64,000 bases of DNA from Eggerthella sp. (GTDB lineage: Bacteria; Actinomycetota; Coriobacteriia; Coriobacteriales; Eggerthellaceae), in assembly GCA_030540085.1 (NCBI GenBank), contig JAUNWY010000006.1, forward strand, positions 45,716-109,715, given 5' to 3'. Below the pieces are notes generated by a model. It saw only the letters and a program-made list of their open reading frames with translations. It searched no databases and was not told the DNA's origin. A program made the translations under genes and the position numbers. Positions 53,238 to 63,812 of the stretch are shown in pieces; position 1 is the first letter of the stretch; each line of letters opens with the position of its first letter.

Positions 53238-53543
53238 ATGTACGCTATTGTTAAGACTGGCGGCAAGCAGTACAAGGTATCCACCGGTGACTGCCTGAAC
53301 GTCGAAAAGCTCGAAGGTGAAGCAGGCGACAAGGTTGCTCTTACCGCTATCACGGTTGTTGACGGCGCTAAGGTTATCGCTGATCCTGCAGAGGCTGCCA
53401 AGACCAAGGTTGAGGCTACCATCGTTGAGCAGTTTAAGGGCGACAAGCAGCTCGTCTTCAAGTTCAAGAAGCGCAAGAACTACAAGAAGCTGCGCGGTCA
53501 TCGCCAGCAGCTCACTCGTATTCAGATCACCAGCATCGCTTAA
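53238..53543 (+). CDS. rplU: 50S ribosomal protein L21
   Basis: A 23S rRNA-binding protein of the large subunit, 101 aa. The N terminus is [19 protein letters not shown], and the C-terminal [20 protein letters not shown] is the family signature. ATG 53238 follows AAGGAGAATT. It leads the operon rplU-rpmA, with the obg genes beyond a terminator. Confidence 0.97.
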   Translation: MYAIVKTGGKQYKVSTGDCLNVEKLEGEAGDKVALTAITVVDGAKVIADPAEAAKTKVEATIVEQFKGDKQLVFKFKKRKNYKKLRGHRQQLTRIQITSIA

Positions 53544-53560
53544 GTAGAGGAGGAATACTA

Positions 53561-53812
53561 ATGGCACATAAGAAAGGTCAAGGTTCCATCCGCAACGGTC
53601 GCGATTCGAAGGCTAAGCGCCTTGGTTGCAAGCGCTTTGCTGGCGAATTCGTCGGTGCGGGCAACATCCTGGTTCGTCAGCGTGGCACTCACTTCCATCC
53701 CGGTGAGAACGTGGGTCGCGGCAAGGACGACACCCTGTTCGCTCTGTGCGAAGGTACGGTAGAATATACCAAGGGCGCACGCCGCAAGGTGCATGTCCGT
53801 CCTCAGGCATAA
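53561..53812 (+). CDS. rpmA: 50S ribosomal protein L27
   Basis: An 83-aa protein near the peptidyl-transferase centre. It begins [21 protein letters not shown], the usual form without a cleavable N-terminal extension. [15 protein letters not shown] (here [17 protein letters not shown]) and [10 protein letters not shown] segments follow. GAGGAGG precedes the ATG, and the gene is 17 nt from rplU. Confidence 0.97.
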   Translation: MAHKKGQGSIRNGRDSKAKRLGCKRFAGEFVGAGNILVRQRGTHFHPGENVGRGKDDTLFALCEGTVEYTKGARRKVHVRPQA

Positions 53813-53837
53813 ATACCGCCTAAAACTGGACTTAACA

Positions 53838-53866
53838 AAGGCCCTCTGCATCGCAGGGGGTCTTTT
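53838..53866 (+). terminator. Terminator of rplU-rpmA
   Basis: AAGGCCCTCTGC, an ATC loop and GCAGGGGGTCTT form a 12-bp stem (with G-U pairs), then TTTT. Confidence 0.85.
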
Positions 53867-53870
53867 CGTT

Positions 53871-53876
53871 TAGAAT
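53871..53876 (+). promoter_or_regulatory. -10 element before obg
   Basis: TAGAAT lies 9 nt before the obg ATG and directly after the rpmA terminator. It would give a very short leader. A GAAGGA sequence lies in between. Confidence 0.4.
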
Positions 53877-53879
53877 TGA

Positions 53880-55280
<1,401 letters not shown>

Positions 55281-55283
55281 AGC

Positions 55284-56408
55284 ATGAGAAACGGCAAGAA
55301 GGTCATAGTAATCAAGATCGGTTCGTCAACCTTGGTAAACGAGCAAGGCAAGCTCGATCGTGCATACTTCGACGGCCTTGCCGCTCAGGTCCATGCTTTG
55401 CGTCAGATGGGATGGAGCCCCCTTATTGTTTCCAGCGCCGCAATTGCATGCGGCTTGGAGGCATTGGGCATCGAAGAGCGTCCGACCGATATGCCTTCGC
55501 TTCAGGCGGCGGCATCGGTGGGACAGAACGCACTTATGGCAACGTATGCAGAAGCATTTTCGCGCTACGATGTGCTCACCTCGTGCGTGCTTATCACGCG
55601 ACACTCCACGGCGCAACGCAACGCCTACTTGCATGCGCGTGATACCTTGGAGCGCTTGATCGATTTCGATGTTGTGCCCATCATCAACGAAAACGACACG
55701 GTGTCGGTTGAGCAGATTCGCTTTGGCGACAACGACACGCTTGCCGCCCTCGTTTCATGTCTGGTGCAGGCCGATATGTGCGTTATCTTCTCCGATATTG
55801 AAGGCCTGTACACCGCCAATCCCACCATCGACCCAACGGCTACGCTTGTCCCCCTCGTTGAGCGCATCACCCCTGAACTGATGGCTTCGGCGGGAGGCGT
55901 CACATCGAAGGTGGGCAGCGGCGGCATGATTACCAAGATCCGCGCTGCTCGCGTGCTTATGCTTGCGGGCATTCCGATGGTTATCTGCCATGGGCGCCGT
56001 CAGGGCAGCTTAATCCAGCTTGCTCACGGCGAGTCGGTGGGCACCTACTTCGTTGCCCGCAACAAAGCGCATGATATTTCCCCGCGTAAGCTCTGGATTG
56101 CCCTCGGCGACACTGCCAAGGGTGTTTTGGTGGTAGACGATGGAGCTAAGCGCGCCTTGGTAGATACCGGCTCGTCGCTCTTGTCTGTGGGCATTACCAG
56201 CGTGGAGGGTTCGTTCTTCCGCGGGGATATTGTCGATATCAAGGATCAGGAGGGGCACTTGTTTGCCCGTGGTAGGGTAAACGCTCCCTCTTCTGAAGTA
56301 AGTCTTGCCCGAGGCCGTTCCCAGAAGGAAATTCGCGGCAACGAATTGCTCGTAAATTTGGGCGATAAGCCCGCAGTCCATCGCGATGAATTGGTGGTGT
56401 TCGAATGA
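55284..56408 (+). CDS. proB: Glutamate 5-kinase with PUA domain
   Basis: First step of proline synthesis, phosphorylating glutamate. It has 374 aa: an amino-acid-kinase domain with VIKIGSSTLVNEQGKLD, VSSAAIACGLEALG, INENDTVSVEQIRFGDND, SDIEGLYTANP and GGMITKIRAARVLMLAGIP, plus a C-terminal PUA domain (about residues 275-370). It overlaps proA by 4 nt (ATGA), and the two enzymes act in sequence, the labile product probably being channelled. Confidence 0.96.
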   Translation: MRNGKKVIVIKIGSSTLVNEQGKLDRAYFDGLAAQVHALRQMGWSPLIVSSAAIACGLEALGIEERPTDMPSLQAAASVGQNALMATYAEAFSRYDVLTSCVLITRHSTAQRNAYLHARDTLERLIDFDVVPIINENDTVSVEQIRFGDNDTLAALVSCLVQADMCVIFSDIEGLYTANPTIDPTATLVPLVERITPELMASAGGVTSKVGSGGMITKIRAARVLMLAGIPMVICHGRRQGSLIQLAHGESVGTYFVARNKAHDISPRKLWIALGDTAKGVLVVDDGAKRALVDTGSSLLSVGITSVEGSFFRGDIVDIKDQEGHLFARGRVNAPSSEVSLARGRSQKEIRGNELLVNLGDKPAVHRDELVVFE

Positions 56409-57691
56409 GTGAAGCACAGGTTGCGGCGCAGAGGGCCAAGGCTGCCAGCGCTGCTATGGCGAAAGCCTCTACCGAGCTGAAGAACAAGGCGCTGTTTGCA
56501 ATGGCGGCTGCCCTTCGCAAAGACGCAGCGCTTATCTGCGCGGAAAACGCAGTCGATTGCGCTGAGGCCCGAAAGGCAGGAACGAAGGAATCGTTGATCG
56601 ATCGCCTGTTTTTGGACGAGGGCCGCATCGAGGGCATGGCATCTGCCCTTGAAAGCCTTGCTTCGCTTGACGACCCTGCGGGCAAGGTCCTTGAGCAGCG
56701 AACACTCGAAAACGGCTTGCTTATCCGAAAGGTTTCCGTGCCGTTGGGCGTGGTGGCTATGGTGTACGAGGCGCGCCCCAATGTAACCGCTGATGCTGCG
56801 GGCATCTGCGTGAAATCTGGCAACGCCTGCGTGCTGCGCGGCGGCTCTATGGCGGTTCACTCAAATCTGGCAATTGCGCAGGTTCTGCGCGTTGCCATTG
56901 AAAGCGTTGGATTGCCTGCAGATGCGGTAGTTGCCATTGAATCAACCGACCGCGCGGAGACCGATACCCTGCTGCGTCTTCGCGGCTTGGTCGACGTGCT
57001 TATTCCTCGCGGTGGTGCTGGTCTTATTCAGCATTGCGTGGAGCATGCAATAGTGCCGGTTATCGAAACGGGTGTCGGCAACTGCCATGTTTATGTGCAC
57101 GAATCGGCTGATTTCGCTATGGCGCGAAAGATAATCCTGAACGCAAAGACTCAGCGTACCGGCGTATGCAACGCATGCGAATCAGTGTTGGTGGATGCTT
57201 CCATCGCTCAGGAATTCCTTCCTGGCTTGCTGCTCGATTTGGCCCAGGCAAATGTATTAATCCACGGCGACGAGGCGGTTCGTGCGGCAGTGCAGGCAAC
57301 TGTTGCCGAAGGCCACGCTGAACTCTCTCAATTTTTCGTTGACGCTACCGAAGAAGACTGGGGTCGTGAGTATCTGGCACTGGAAATCAGCATCCATGTT
57401 GTTGAGGGCGGGGTGGATGAAGCCGTTGCCCATATCAACCGCTATGGCACCAATCACTCCGAGTGCATTGTTGCCTCGAGCGAAGAAGCCATTACGGTTT
57501 TCCAGCAGGGGGTTGATGCTGCTGCTGTATATGCCAATGCCTCAACTCGCTTTACCGATGGTGGGGAATTTGGCCTTGGTGCGGAAATAGGTATCTCAAC
57601 TCAGAAATTGCACGTGCGTGGCCCGTTTGCGCTCGAGGCGCTTACCAGCACGAAATACCTGGTGAATGGAACAGGCCAGGTAAGGGAGTAG
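56405..57691 (+). CDS. proA: Gamma-glutamyl phosphate reductase
   Basis: Reduces gamma-glutamyl phosphate to glutamate semialdehyde with NADPH. The protein is 428 aa. It has VPLGVVAMVYEARPNVTADA, LRGGSMAVHSNL, DVLIPRGGAGLI, and the catalytic Cys in KTQRTGVCNACES, plus the NASTRFTDGGEFGLGAEIGIST C-terminal segment (split here by position 385-405). It overlaps proB and is 1 nt from nadD. Confidence 0.96.
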   Translation: MSEAQVAAQRAKAASAAMAKASTELKNKALFAMAAALRKDAALICAENAVDCAEARKAGTKESLIDRLFLDEGRIEGMASALESLASLDDPAGKVLEQRTLENGLLIRKVSVPLGVVAMVYEARPNVTADAAGICVKSGNACVLRGGSMAVHSNLAIAQVLRVAIESVGLPADAVVAIESTDRAETDTLLRLRGLVDVLIPRGGAGLIQHCVEHAIVPVIETGVGNCHVYVHESADFAMARKIILNAKTQRTGVCNACESVLVDASIAQEFLPGLLLDLAQANVLIHGDEAVRAAVQATVAEGHAELSQFFVDATEEDWGREYLALEISIHVVEGGVDEAVAHINRYGTNHSECIVASSEEAITVFQQGVDAAAVYANASTRFTDGGEFGLGAEIGISTQKLHVRGPFALEALTSTKYLVNGTGQVRE

Positions 57692-57692
57692 C

Positions 57693-58424
57693 ATGAGTGC
57701 TATCGATGTTATCGAAACCGTGCGCAAAATGCGTGCGCAGGAAGCGGGCTACAAAGAGCCGCATATCTGCGAACGCTTCGATGATTTCGGGAAAGACGGC
57801 AAGCCCTGTCGTTTAGGGATTATGGGCGGCACCTTCGATCCTATCCACAACGGGCATTTGGCTTGCGCCGAGCAAGCGCGAGAAGATTTGGGTCTTGATG
57901 TTATCCTGTTCATCCCCACGGGGAATCCGGTCTTCAAGCGTGGGCAACGAATTGCTCCTGCAAGCGACCGTTTGGCTATGTGCCGTGCCGCTATTGCCGA
58001 TAACCCGTATTTCGATGTGAGCGATATTGAAATTGCGCGTGGTGGCGATACCTACACCATCGATACCCTTCGAACGCTCCGTGGCCATTTTCCGCCCAAT
58101 GTCGAGCTGTATTTTTTGGCGGGGGCCGATGCGATAGCGACGGTTTCAAAGTGGCGCGGTTCGGACGAAATGGGGTCCCTCGCAAAATTTGTAGGGGTCG
58201 ATCGTCCGGGCTACGAGCTTTCCGATGAAAAGCGCGCGCAGATTGTGGAAGCAGCGAAAGGCATCTCTATTTCTTTCGTTACCATTGAAGCATTGGAAAT
58301 ATCATCAAGCGAATTGCGGCGTCGTCTGGCGGAAGGAAAATCGATCCGCTATCTTACGCCGCAGGTTGTAGTCGATCACGTGATGGAACACGAGTTCTAT
58401 CGCGAGGGAGTGGAACATGGCTAA
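57693..58424 (+). CDS. nadD: Nicotinate-nucleotide adenylyltransferase
   Basis: Adenylates nicotinate mononucleotide in NAD synthesis and so uses the product of PncB (2.6 kb). It has 243 aa. The nucleotidyltransferase motif is GGTFDPIHNGHL near residue 45. It is preceded by an N-terminal extension of about 40 residues that many NadD proteins lack. SSSELRRRLAEGKSIRYLTP holds the second motif. It overlaps yqeK by 8 nt. Confidence 0.95.
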   Translation: MSAIDVIETVRKMRAQEAGYKEPHICERFDDFGKDGKPCRLGIMGGTFDPIHNGHLACAEQAREDLGLDVILFIPTGNPVFKRGQRIAPASDRLAMCRAAIADNPYFDVSDIEIARGGDTYTIDTLRTLRGHFPPNVELYFLAGADAIATVSKWRGSDEMGSLAKFVGVDRPGYELSDEKRAQIVEAAKGISISFVTIEALEISSSELRRRLAEGKSIRYLTPQVVVDHVMEHEFYREGVEHG

Positions 58425-59112
58425 GAAGAAGAAAGCGCAGGTGGCAGAGCCTACCAGAGAAGAGCTCTCGGAGTTTGCCTATCAGCCTACTGGCGCTGAA
58501 GGCTTCGATGGGGAAAAGCCGTTTAGCTCGCAGTCGTACAAGCACATGAAGGGCTTGCTTATGCAGCGTGTGAACCCTTCGCGGTATGTGCATAGCATAT
58601 CGGTAGCGAAAACGGCTCGAAAGCTCGCACGTGCTTATGGCTACGACGGTCATATTGCTCGTATGGCTGGCTTGCTGCACGATTGGGACAAAGCGCTTCT
58701 TCCCGCTCAGTTGCAACAACGCATTGCGGATTTCGATCTGAAGGTAAGTCCCGATGTGGTAAACGGCATGCCCTGGGTATTGCATGGGCCTACGGCAGCG
58801 GCAGTGCTGCGGCGTGATTTCCCTTGTTTCGGGGAGGAAGTATTTCAGGCAATTGAGAGGCATACGGTCGGCGCTCCAAGCATGGCGCCTCTTGATATGA
58901 TCGTGTTTGTTGCTGACAAGATCGAGCCCACGCATGACGTAGCCGAATACAAGCGCCTGTATAAGCAGATTGGCACCATGAGCCTGGAAGAGCTGTTCTA
59001 TGCAGTGCTGAAAGAAGGCATGTCCTATCTGGTTCGTGCCGGCAAGCCTATCAGTTATGATTCTGTCACGGTTTGGAACTGGTACAACGGTGCCAAGCCT
59101 CAAGAACAATAA
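58417..59112 (+). CDS. yqeK: YqeK-type HD-domain Ap4A hydrolase
   Basis: A symmetrical bis(5'-nucleosyl)-tetraphosphatase-like HD protein, 231 aa. A Lys/Glu-rich N-terminal extension (about 55 residues) precedes the HD domain. Metal ligands are visible: the early His in NPSRYVHSISVAKTA, the HD pair in GLLHDWDKALLPAQ, the WVLHGPTAAAVLRRDF His and the VFVADKIEPTHD Asp. It overlaps nadD and is 12 nt from rsfS, a widely conserved nadD-yqeK-rsfS order. Confidence 0.93.
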   Translation: MAKKKKAQVAEPTREELSEFAYQPTGAEGFDGEKPFSSQSYKHMKGLLMQRVNPSRYVHSISVAKTARKLARAYGYDGHIARMAGLLHDWDKALLPAQLQQRIADFDLKVSPDVVNGMPWVLHGPTAAAVLRRDFPCFGEEVFQAIERHTVGAPSMAPLDMIVFVADKIEPTHDVAEYKRLYKQIGTMSLEELFYAVLKEGMSYLVRAGKPISYDSVTVWNWYNGAKPQEQ

Positions 59113-59124
59113 AGGAGAATATAA

Positions 59125-59553
59125 GTGGAAGAAACATCTTCTCGTGAATGCGCGCTGATTGCTGCACGTGCAGCAGACGAGCGCAAGGCAACCGACATCA
59201 TGGTCATCAAGGTTGGCGACTTGGTGGACGTCACCGATTATTTCGTTATCGCAACGGGCGCCAACACTCCCCAGGTTGAGGCTATCCTCGACAACATCGA
59301 GGAAAAAGTACGTATCGAGGGCGGCGTGAAGCCCATTTCCCGCGAGCAGACCAACGATCATTCTTGGGAGCTTCTCGATTACGGCGAGTTTGTAGTGGAT
59401 GTGTTCCAGCCCGAATCTCGCGATTTCTATCGTCTGGAAACCTTGTGGGGTGACGCGCCTATCATCGATATCGCCGAAGCGGGCATCGAGCATCCCGAAT
59501 ACAGCGAGCGTATTGCTAAGCTGGTTGGGCACGTGAAGGAAGCGCGTAGCTAA
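59125..59553 (+). CDS. rsfS: Ribosomal silencing factor RsfS
   Basis: Binds L14 and blocks subunit joining during starvation. The protein is 142 aa. DIMVIKVGDLVDVTDYFVIATG and SWELLDYGEFVVDVFQPESRDFYRLE are the DUF143 hallmarks; each is read as a segment at about residues 24-45 and 88-113. The start is GTG 59125 with AAAGGAGAA 6 nt upstream. A C-terminal tail of about 25 residues follows the core. Confidence 0.95.
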   Translation: MEETSSRECALIAARAADERKATDIMVIKVGDLVDVTDYFVIATGANTPQVEAILDNIEEKVRIEGGVKPISREQTNDHSWELLDYGEFVVDVFQPESRDFYRLETLWGDAPIIDIAEAGIEHPEYSERIAKLVGHVKEARS

Positions 59554-59730
59554 AGCGCACGGCTTCATGGCTTTTCGGGTTGCGCAGTGTTGTTTAACGC
59601 GGTTTGCGCTGTGAGGAGGCAATGCTGTAAGTTCTGCATGGGACATCGATGCGTCGATAATCCCAAGGGCTCGCAGCTGCGGATTATAAAGGTCTGCGTT
59701 ACCGAACTGAGTCCCTGATGAGCAAATGCT
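59554..59730. other. Intergenic stretch after rsfS
   Basis: There is no supported gene in this stretch. Frames on both strands read through without a start or Shine-Dalgarno. Two hairpins follow before the convergent methyltransferase gene. Confidence 0.45.
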
Positions 59731-59765
59731 GGGCCCGGAACGAAGATTTGTTCCAGGCCCTTTTT
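59731..59765 (+). terminator. Terminator of the obg-rsfS operon
   Basis: GGGCCCGGAAC/GTTCCAGGCCC (11 bp, one mismatch, 8-nt loop), then five T. Confidence 0.88.
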
Positions 59766-59812
59766 GCGTTATGGTACTTCGCCCCATAGGCAGAAGTATT
59801 CCTGTGCTTTCG

Positions 59813-59846
59813 AACCTGCGTAACGTCATCTCGTTATGCAGGTTTT
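59813..59846. terminator. Hairpin between convergent genes
   Basis: AACCTGCGTAACG/CGTTATGCAGGTT (13 bp, one G-U) with a 6-nt loop. TTTT follows on the plus strand. It lies 6 nt beyond the end of the minus-strand methyltransferase gene. Confidence 0.6.
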
Positions 59847-59851
59847 GATGC

Positions 59852-61162
59852 TTATTTGCGCTTCAGGATGCTTACCGTCTCTACATGGAAGGTCTGAGGG
59901 AACAGGTCTACCGGTGTTGCCTGTACCAGTTCGTATCCTGCTTCGCTAAAGCGGGCTATGTCTCGTGCCCAGGTGGCGGGGTCGCAGCTGACGTAGGCTA
60001 CGCGCTCGGCTTTCGATGCAGCTATGCTTTCGGTGACTCCTTTGGCAAGGCCGGCGCGCGGCGGGTCTACCACAAGGGCATCGAGGTGTCCCAGGGTGGG
60101 CAGCTCACGGGCGCTGTCGCCGCCAATAACTTCGATTTCGCCATCGATCCCTTCCATGTTGCGGCGAAGATCGCGCACGGAAGAAGCTGCAGATTCGACG
60201 GCGAACACGTAGTCAGCGCGTTGTGCCAGCGGAAGCGTGAAAGTGCCTGCGCCGCAGTATAAGTCGGCAACAACCGAAGAGGGGCCAACTTCCAGCCCGT
60301 CGAGCACCAACTGGATCATCTTTTCCGCTTGGGCTGTGTTTACCTGGAAGAAGCTTGGGGCGCTGATGCGGTAGGTGTTTCCTGCCAGATCTTCGCTCCA
60401 GTGTCCCTTTCCGTACAGCGCTTCAACTTTTTTGATCTTGCGAGCTTTGCCGGGGTCGGCGATTACGCGTACGATGCTGGTGCATTTCAGCGCGCTGGAA
60501 AGGGTGTCCGCTGCGGCTTTTCGAGGAAATGCTGAAGGGTTCGTCCAGAGCGCGATTTCGGTATCCTTGGTTCGCACGCTGCGTCGCACGCCGATACGGA
60601 AAATGCCCAGATCGTCGTGACCCTGCAGGTAAGAAAGGGCTCCGCGCAGTGCCCCCGGTGCTTTTTCGATTCCCTTTGCGGCCAAAAGGCAGGTTTTGGG
60701 CGCTGCTGCAAGCTTGCCTCCTCGCTCGTGGAAGCCGAGCATGAACAAGCCGCGTTCGTCGCGTCCGCCTGCGAGCTCAAGTTTATTGCGGTAGCCCAGC
60801 TGACGTTTGGACCCTACGCATTCGCCCACTAATTCTTCGGCGTGATCTCGCGGTATGCCGCCGATTTTTGAGAGCTGGCTTACTACGCTGGCGCGCTTTG
60901 CCTGTAATTGGGATTCGTAAGACAGGTGCATCCAGGGGCATCCGCCGCATACGGCAGCAAAGGGGCAGGGCGCCTCAACGCGGGCAGCTCCCTTTTCGTA
61001 GAACTCAGTAATAGACCCTTCGCGGAAACCCTTGGTTTCGCGGGTGATTTCGACTTCGACCACGTCGCCCGGTGCGCCGCCGGCGACGAACATCACTTTA
61101 CCGTCATCGGCGCGTCCAACCGCGTTTGCTCCATAGGTCATACCGGTGATCTCGATGCGCAT
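59852..61162 (-). CDS. RlmCD/RumA-type RNA (uracil-5-)-methyltransferase
   Basis: A SAM-dependent m5U methyltransferase of 23S rRNA or tRNA, 436 aa. It has an N-terminal TRAM domain (RIEITGMTYGANAVGRADDG), an Fe-S cysteine set (CPFAAVCGGCPW), the SAM motif VADLYCGAGTFTLPLA, DPPRAGLAKG and the catalytic Cys in VAYVSCDPATWARDI. The start is ATG 61162, because the upstream frame has no homologous sequence; AAAGGATGAG lies upstream. Exact target uridine is not known. Divergent from tRNA-Arg. Confidence 0.92.
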   Translation of the reverse strand: MRIEITGMTYGANAVGRADDGKVMFVAGGAPGDVVEVEITRETKGFREGSITEFYEKGAARVEAPCPFAAVCGGCPWMHLSYESQLQAKRASVVSQLSKIGGIPRDHAEELVGECVGSKRQLGYRNKLELAGGRDERGLFMLGFHERGGKLAAAPKTCLLAAKGIEKAPGALRGALSYLQGHDDLGIFRIGVRRSVRTKDTEIALWTNPSAFPRKAAADTLSSALKCTSIVRVIADPGKARKIKKVEALYGKGHWSEDLAGNTYRISAPSFFQVNTAQAEKMIQLVLDGLEVGPSSVVADLYCGAGTFTLPLAQRADYVFAVESAASSVRDLRRNMEGIDGEIEVIGGDSARELPTLGHLDALVVDPPRAGLAKGVTESIAASKAERVAYVSCDPATWARDIARFSEAGYELVQATPVDLFPQTFHVETVSILKRK

Positions 61163-61217
61163 TATGGTCTCATCCTTTGGTTTTCGTGGGGAAATAAGAA
61201 TGTTGTAAATCATAACG

Positions 61218-61223
61218 TATAAT
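61218..61223 (+). promoter_or_regulatory. -10 element of tRNA-Arg
   Basis: TATAAT lies 12 nt before the tRNA; no convincing -35 is seen. Confidence 0.55.
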
Positions 61224-61235
61224 ATGAGCACTTGG

Positions 61236-61311
61236 GCCCTCTTAGCTCAGGGGATAGAGCGTCTGCCTCCGGAGCAGAAAGCCGCAGGTTCGAATCCTGT
61301 AGAGGGCACCA
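61236..61311 (+). tRNA. tRNA-Arg (anticodon CCG)
   Basis: Acceptor arms GCCCTCT and AGAGGGC pair fully. Anticodon stem TCTGC/GCAGA holds loop CTCCGGA, anticodon CCG. T-loop GGTTCGAATCC and encoded CCA (61309-61311) are present. No terminator follows, so transcription may run into the cyclophilin gene 33 nt on. Confidence 0.96.
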
Positions 61312-61344
61312 TTTTTTTGAAACACGAAGCAGTTAGGGGAAACC

Positions 61345-61875
61345 ATGGCTTTGTACACACCTAAATACCAGCCCAATGGCAATGAGGTTGCAGTAATCAA
61401 AACCTCCAAGGGCGACATTCGCGTCGAGCTTGCTGGTAACGATGCTCCCATCCATGTGGGCAATTTTGTGGAACTCGCTCAGAAGGGTTTCTACGACGAC
61501 CTTAAGTTCCACCGCTATGTTCCCGGGTTTGTAATCCAGGGCGGTTGCCCCAACACGCGTGAACTCGACTCCGAGCAGGTAAAGGCAGCGGAGGGCAATC
61601 CCTTTGCTCGTCTTGGCACCGGTGGTCCGGGCTACACCATTCACGAAGAGTACACCACCAACCCCAACAACAAGCACCTTGATGGCACGCTGGCCATGGC
61701 TCGCTCCCAGGATCCGAACTCTGCGGGCTCTCAGTTCTATCTGTGCCTCGGTGCTCAGCCGTTCTTGGACTCCGGCTACACGGTATTCGGCCAGACGGTG
61801 GAAGGCCTTGACGTTGTTGGTCAGCTCCGTGTAGGTGACGTTATCGAAACCATCGAAATCGAGAACGCCAACTAA
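61345..61875 (+). CDS. Cyclophilin-type peptidyl-prolyl cis-trans isomerase
   Basis: A cytosolic prolyl isomerase that helps folding, 176 aa with no signal peptide. It has VKTSKGDIRVEL-like (here VIKTSKGDIRVELAGNDAP), FYDDLKFHRYVPGFVIQGG (catalytic Arg in FHR), the MARSQDPNSAGSQFYLCLG active-site segment and YTVFGQTVEGLDVV. TTAGGGGAAACC precedes the ATG. Confidence 0.95.
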   Translation: MALYTPKYQPNGNEVAVIKTSKGDIRVELAGNDAPIHVGNFVELAQKGFYDDLKFHRYVPGFVIQGGCPNTRELDSEQVKAAEGNPFARLGTGGPGYTIHEEYTTNPNNKHLDGTLAMARSQDPNSAGSQFYLCLGAQPFLDSGYTVFGQTVEGLDVVGQLRVGDVIETIEIENAN

Positions 61876-61968
61876 CAGCGCGTGCTGCCCAGGCTGGTAT
61901 GCTTCGGGCTGATTCTTCTGCGTCCTTAGGGGCCAGTTCAAGAAACGCAAGAGAGGAACCGACGATAC

Positions 61969-63327
61969 ATGAACAATGAGACTTTTCAGCAAGCGCGCAG
62001 CGCGTACGTTTCGAAGCAATTTGACGTAGCGCTTGCCAAGTTCACCGAATGCCTTGAAGACACCTCTGTCGAAAAGGCCCCCGGCGAAGTTGGCTTGCTG
62101 TATCACCAGATCGGCAACTGCCTGGTGAAGCTCAAAGACCCGAACGAGGCAATCCATGCGTATTCCCAGGCTTTGGTGGATACCTCTTACGATGCCTCTG
62201 GCTCGGTAAGCTACAACTTGGGCATGGTATATGCTTCTCAGGGCGATTTCGAAGACGCTATTACCAACTTCAAGGCGGTTACGGAAGATTCCCGCTACGC
62301 TACTCCCTACAAAGCATATGTAGCTTTGGGCAACTCTTTGCTCAAGCTGGGTAAATCTGCCGAGGCGGGCGCTGCTTTCCGTTCGGCGGCTTTGGACGAA
62401 TCGAACCCTGATCCCACGAAGGCATTGCTGAACCTGGGCGTCTGCTTCATGGCTCTTGATCGTCCGATGGACGCTATCGCATCCTACGAAAGCGCCCTTC
62501 AGTTCGACATGAAGCCCGAAACCCGCAACAAGATCTTCGCCAACATGGGCCAAGCCTATGTTGCTGATGGCAAGATGGAAAAGGCAGTTCGCGCATTCGA
62601 GTCCGCTTTGGCAGATAAAACCTATGTGTTCAACGATGCTGCAAATGTTGACTATCAGCGCGCCGTTGCCGCCGTTGCTGCTGGTAACACGGGGGAAGTT
62701 GAAGCCGTTACGCCGGAAGAAGTAGCTTCCACCAACACTCATAACGATCTTTCCGGTTTGGATGTTCAGGGCGATGGCGTTCCCATCGAATCGTCTCGTC
62801 TCGACCCTTCCGAAATGGGTACCATGCAGCTGTCCGAAACCAGCATTATGCGAGAAATCGCCGCAGCAGAGCAGGCGGGTAGCCAGTATTTCCAGGAAGC
62901 TGAGCAGGATTTTCAGGATTGGGGCCAGCCTCTTAAGAAGAAGCGCCGCCATCGCGGCCTGAAGGCATTCCTTATCATCCTTATCCTCATCATCATCGTT
63001 GCGGGCGGCGGTGCTTTCGCTTACACGCAGGGCTACGGCGTGCCTTCCCAGCAGGATCAGGTAAATGCACTGTTTGCCGATCCTCAAAATGCTGATGTGT
63101 ATGCCGCTAGCGTTGATGAAGGCAAAAAAGCCCGTATTGCCGATACGGTTACCCAGGGTGGTCAGGTCACCATCAACGGCACCACCAATAATCTTGGCAC
63201 TGCCGAGGTTTACGCAACTGCAACCACTTCGCAGGGTGGCGAAGTGCCGTACCAGATTTCCATGGTACGCGATGGCTTGGGCTGGAAGGTTTCCAGCGTA
63301 TCGCTTTCCTTCACCAGCCAGTCTTAA
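61969..63327 (+). CDS. TPR-repeat protein with a C-terminal membrane helix
   Basis: A 452-aa protein. Its N-terminal 220 residues are about six tetratricopeptide repeats (for example VGLLYHQIGNCLVKLKDPNE and ALLNLGVCFMALDRPMDAI). A linker of about 100 residues ends in a basic KKKRRHRG stop. A membrane helix follows (about residues 330-350), then an external domain of about 100 residues. TPR domains are probably cytosolic protein-binding scaffolds; the partner is unknown. AGAGGAACC precedes the ATG. It lies between ppi and ndk. Confidence 0.88.
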   Translation: MNNETFQQARSAYVSKQFDVALAKFTECLEDTSVEKAPGEVGLLYHQIGNCLVKLKDPNEAIHAYSQALVDTSYDASGSVSYNLGMVYASQGDFEDAITNFKAVTEDSRYATPYKAYVALGNSLLKLGKSAEAGAAFRSAALDESNPDPTKALLNLGVCFMALDRPMDAIASYESALQFDMKPETRNKIFANMGQAYVADGKMEKAVRAFESALADKTYVFNDAANVDYQRAVAAVAAGNTGEVEAVTPEEVASTNTHNDLSGLDVQGDGVPIESSRLDPSEMGTMQLSETSIMREIAAAEQAGSQYFQEAEQDFQDWGQPLKKKRRHRGLKAFLIILILIIIVAGGGAFAYTQGYGVPSQQDQVNALFADPQNADVYAASVDEGKKARIADTVTQGGQVTINGTTNNLGTAEVYATATTSQGGEVPYQISMVRDGLGWKVSSVSLSFTSQS

Positions 63328-63400
63328 CCCTATTCGATCCGGGGCTCGCCTCGTTTCATATCGTCAGTAAGAACGAAACGTTCATTTGAAAGGAACCAAC

Positions 63401-63802
63401 ATGGCAATTGAAAAGACCTACAGCATGATCAAGCCCGACGGTGTTCGCAACGGTCACATCGGCGAAATCGTAAACCGTTTTGAGCGTGCTGGTCTGAAGA
63501 TCGAGCGCATGGAAATGGGTATGGTTACCCCCGAGCAGGCTGCTGCTAACTACCAGGAGCACGAGGGCAAGCCTTTCTATGATGGCCTGATCTCCTACAT
63601 CACCTCTGGCCCTGTTGTTAAGATGGTTGTTTCTGGCGAAGGCGCTGTTGCCAAGTGCCGCTCCCTCATGGGCGCTACCAACCCTGCAGAGGCAGCTCCT
63701 GGCACCATCCGTGGCGACTTCGGCCTGATCATGGACGAAAACGTAATCCATGGCTCTGACTCCGTTGCTTCTGCTGAGCGCGAGATCTCCATCTTCTTCT
63801 AA
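63401..63802 (+). CDS. ndk: Nucleoside diphosphate kinase
   Basis: Balances NTP pools by phospho-His chemistry. The protein is 133 aa, with EKTYSMIKPDGVRNGHIGEI, the acceptor His117 in DENVIHGSDSVASAEREI, and ATNPAEAAPGTIRGDF. ATG 63401 has GAAAGGAACC upstream; the in-frame ATG at 63386 has none. It ends in a terminator. Confidence 0.97.
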   Translation: MAIEKTYSMIKPDGVRNGHIGEIVNRFERAGLKIERMEMGMVTPEQAAANYQEHEGKPFYDGLISYITSGPVVKMVVSGEGAVAKCRSLMGATNPAEAAPGTIRGDFGLIMDENVIHGSDSVASAEREISIFF

Positions 63803-63812
63803 GCTTTTTTGA

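Noticed and set aside
58354..59829. 491-aa minus-strand open frame opposite yqeK and rsfS
   Set aside because: Antisense to two clear family members. The part beyond rsfS (59554-59829) looks slightly protein-like but has no start signal.
61333..63087. 584-aa minus-strand open frame opposite ppi and the TPR gene
   Set aside because: It is fully antisense to two well-supported genes, has no Shine-Dalgarno and shows no recognisable motif. It arises from strong codon bias.
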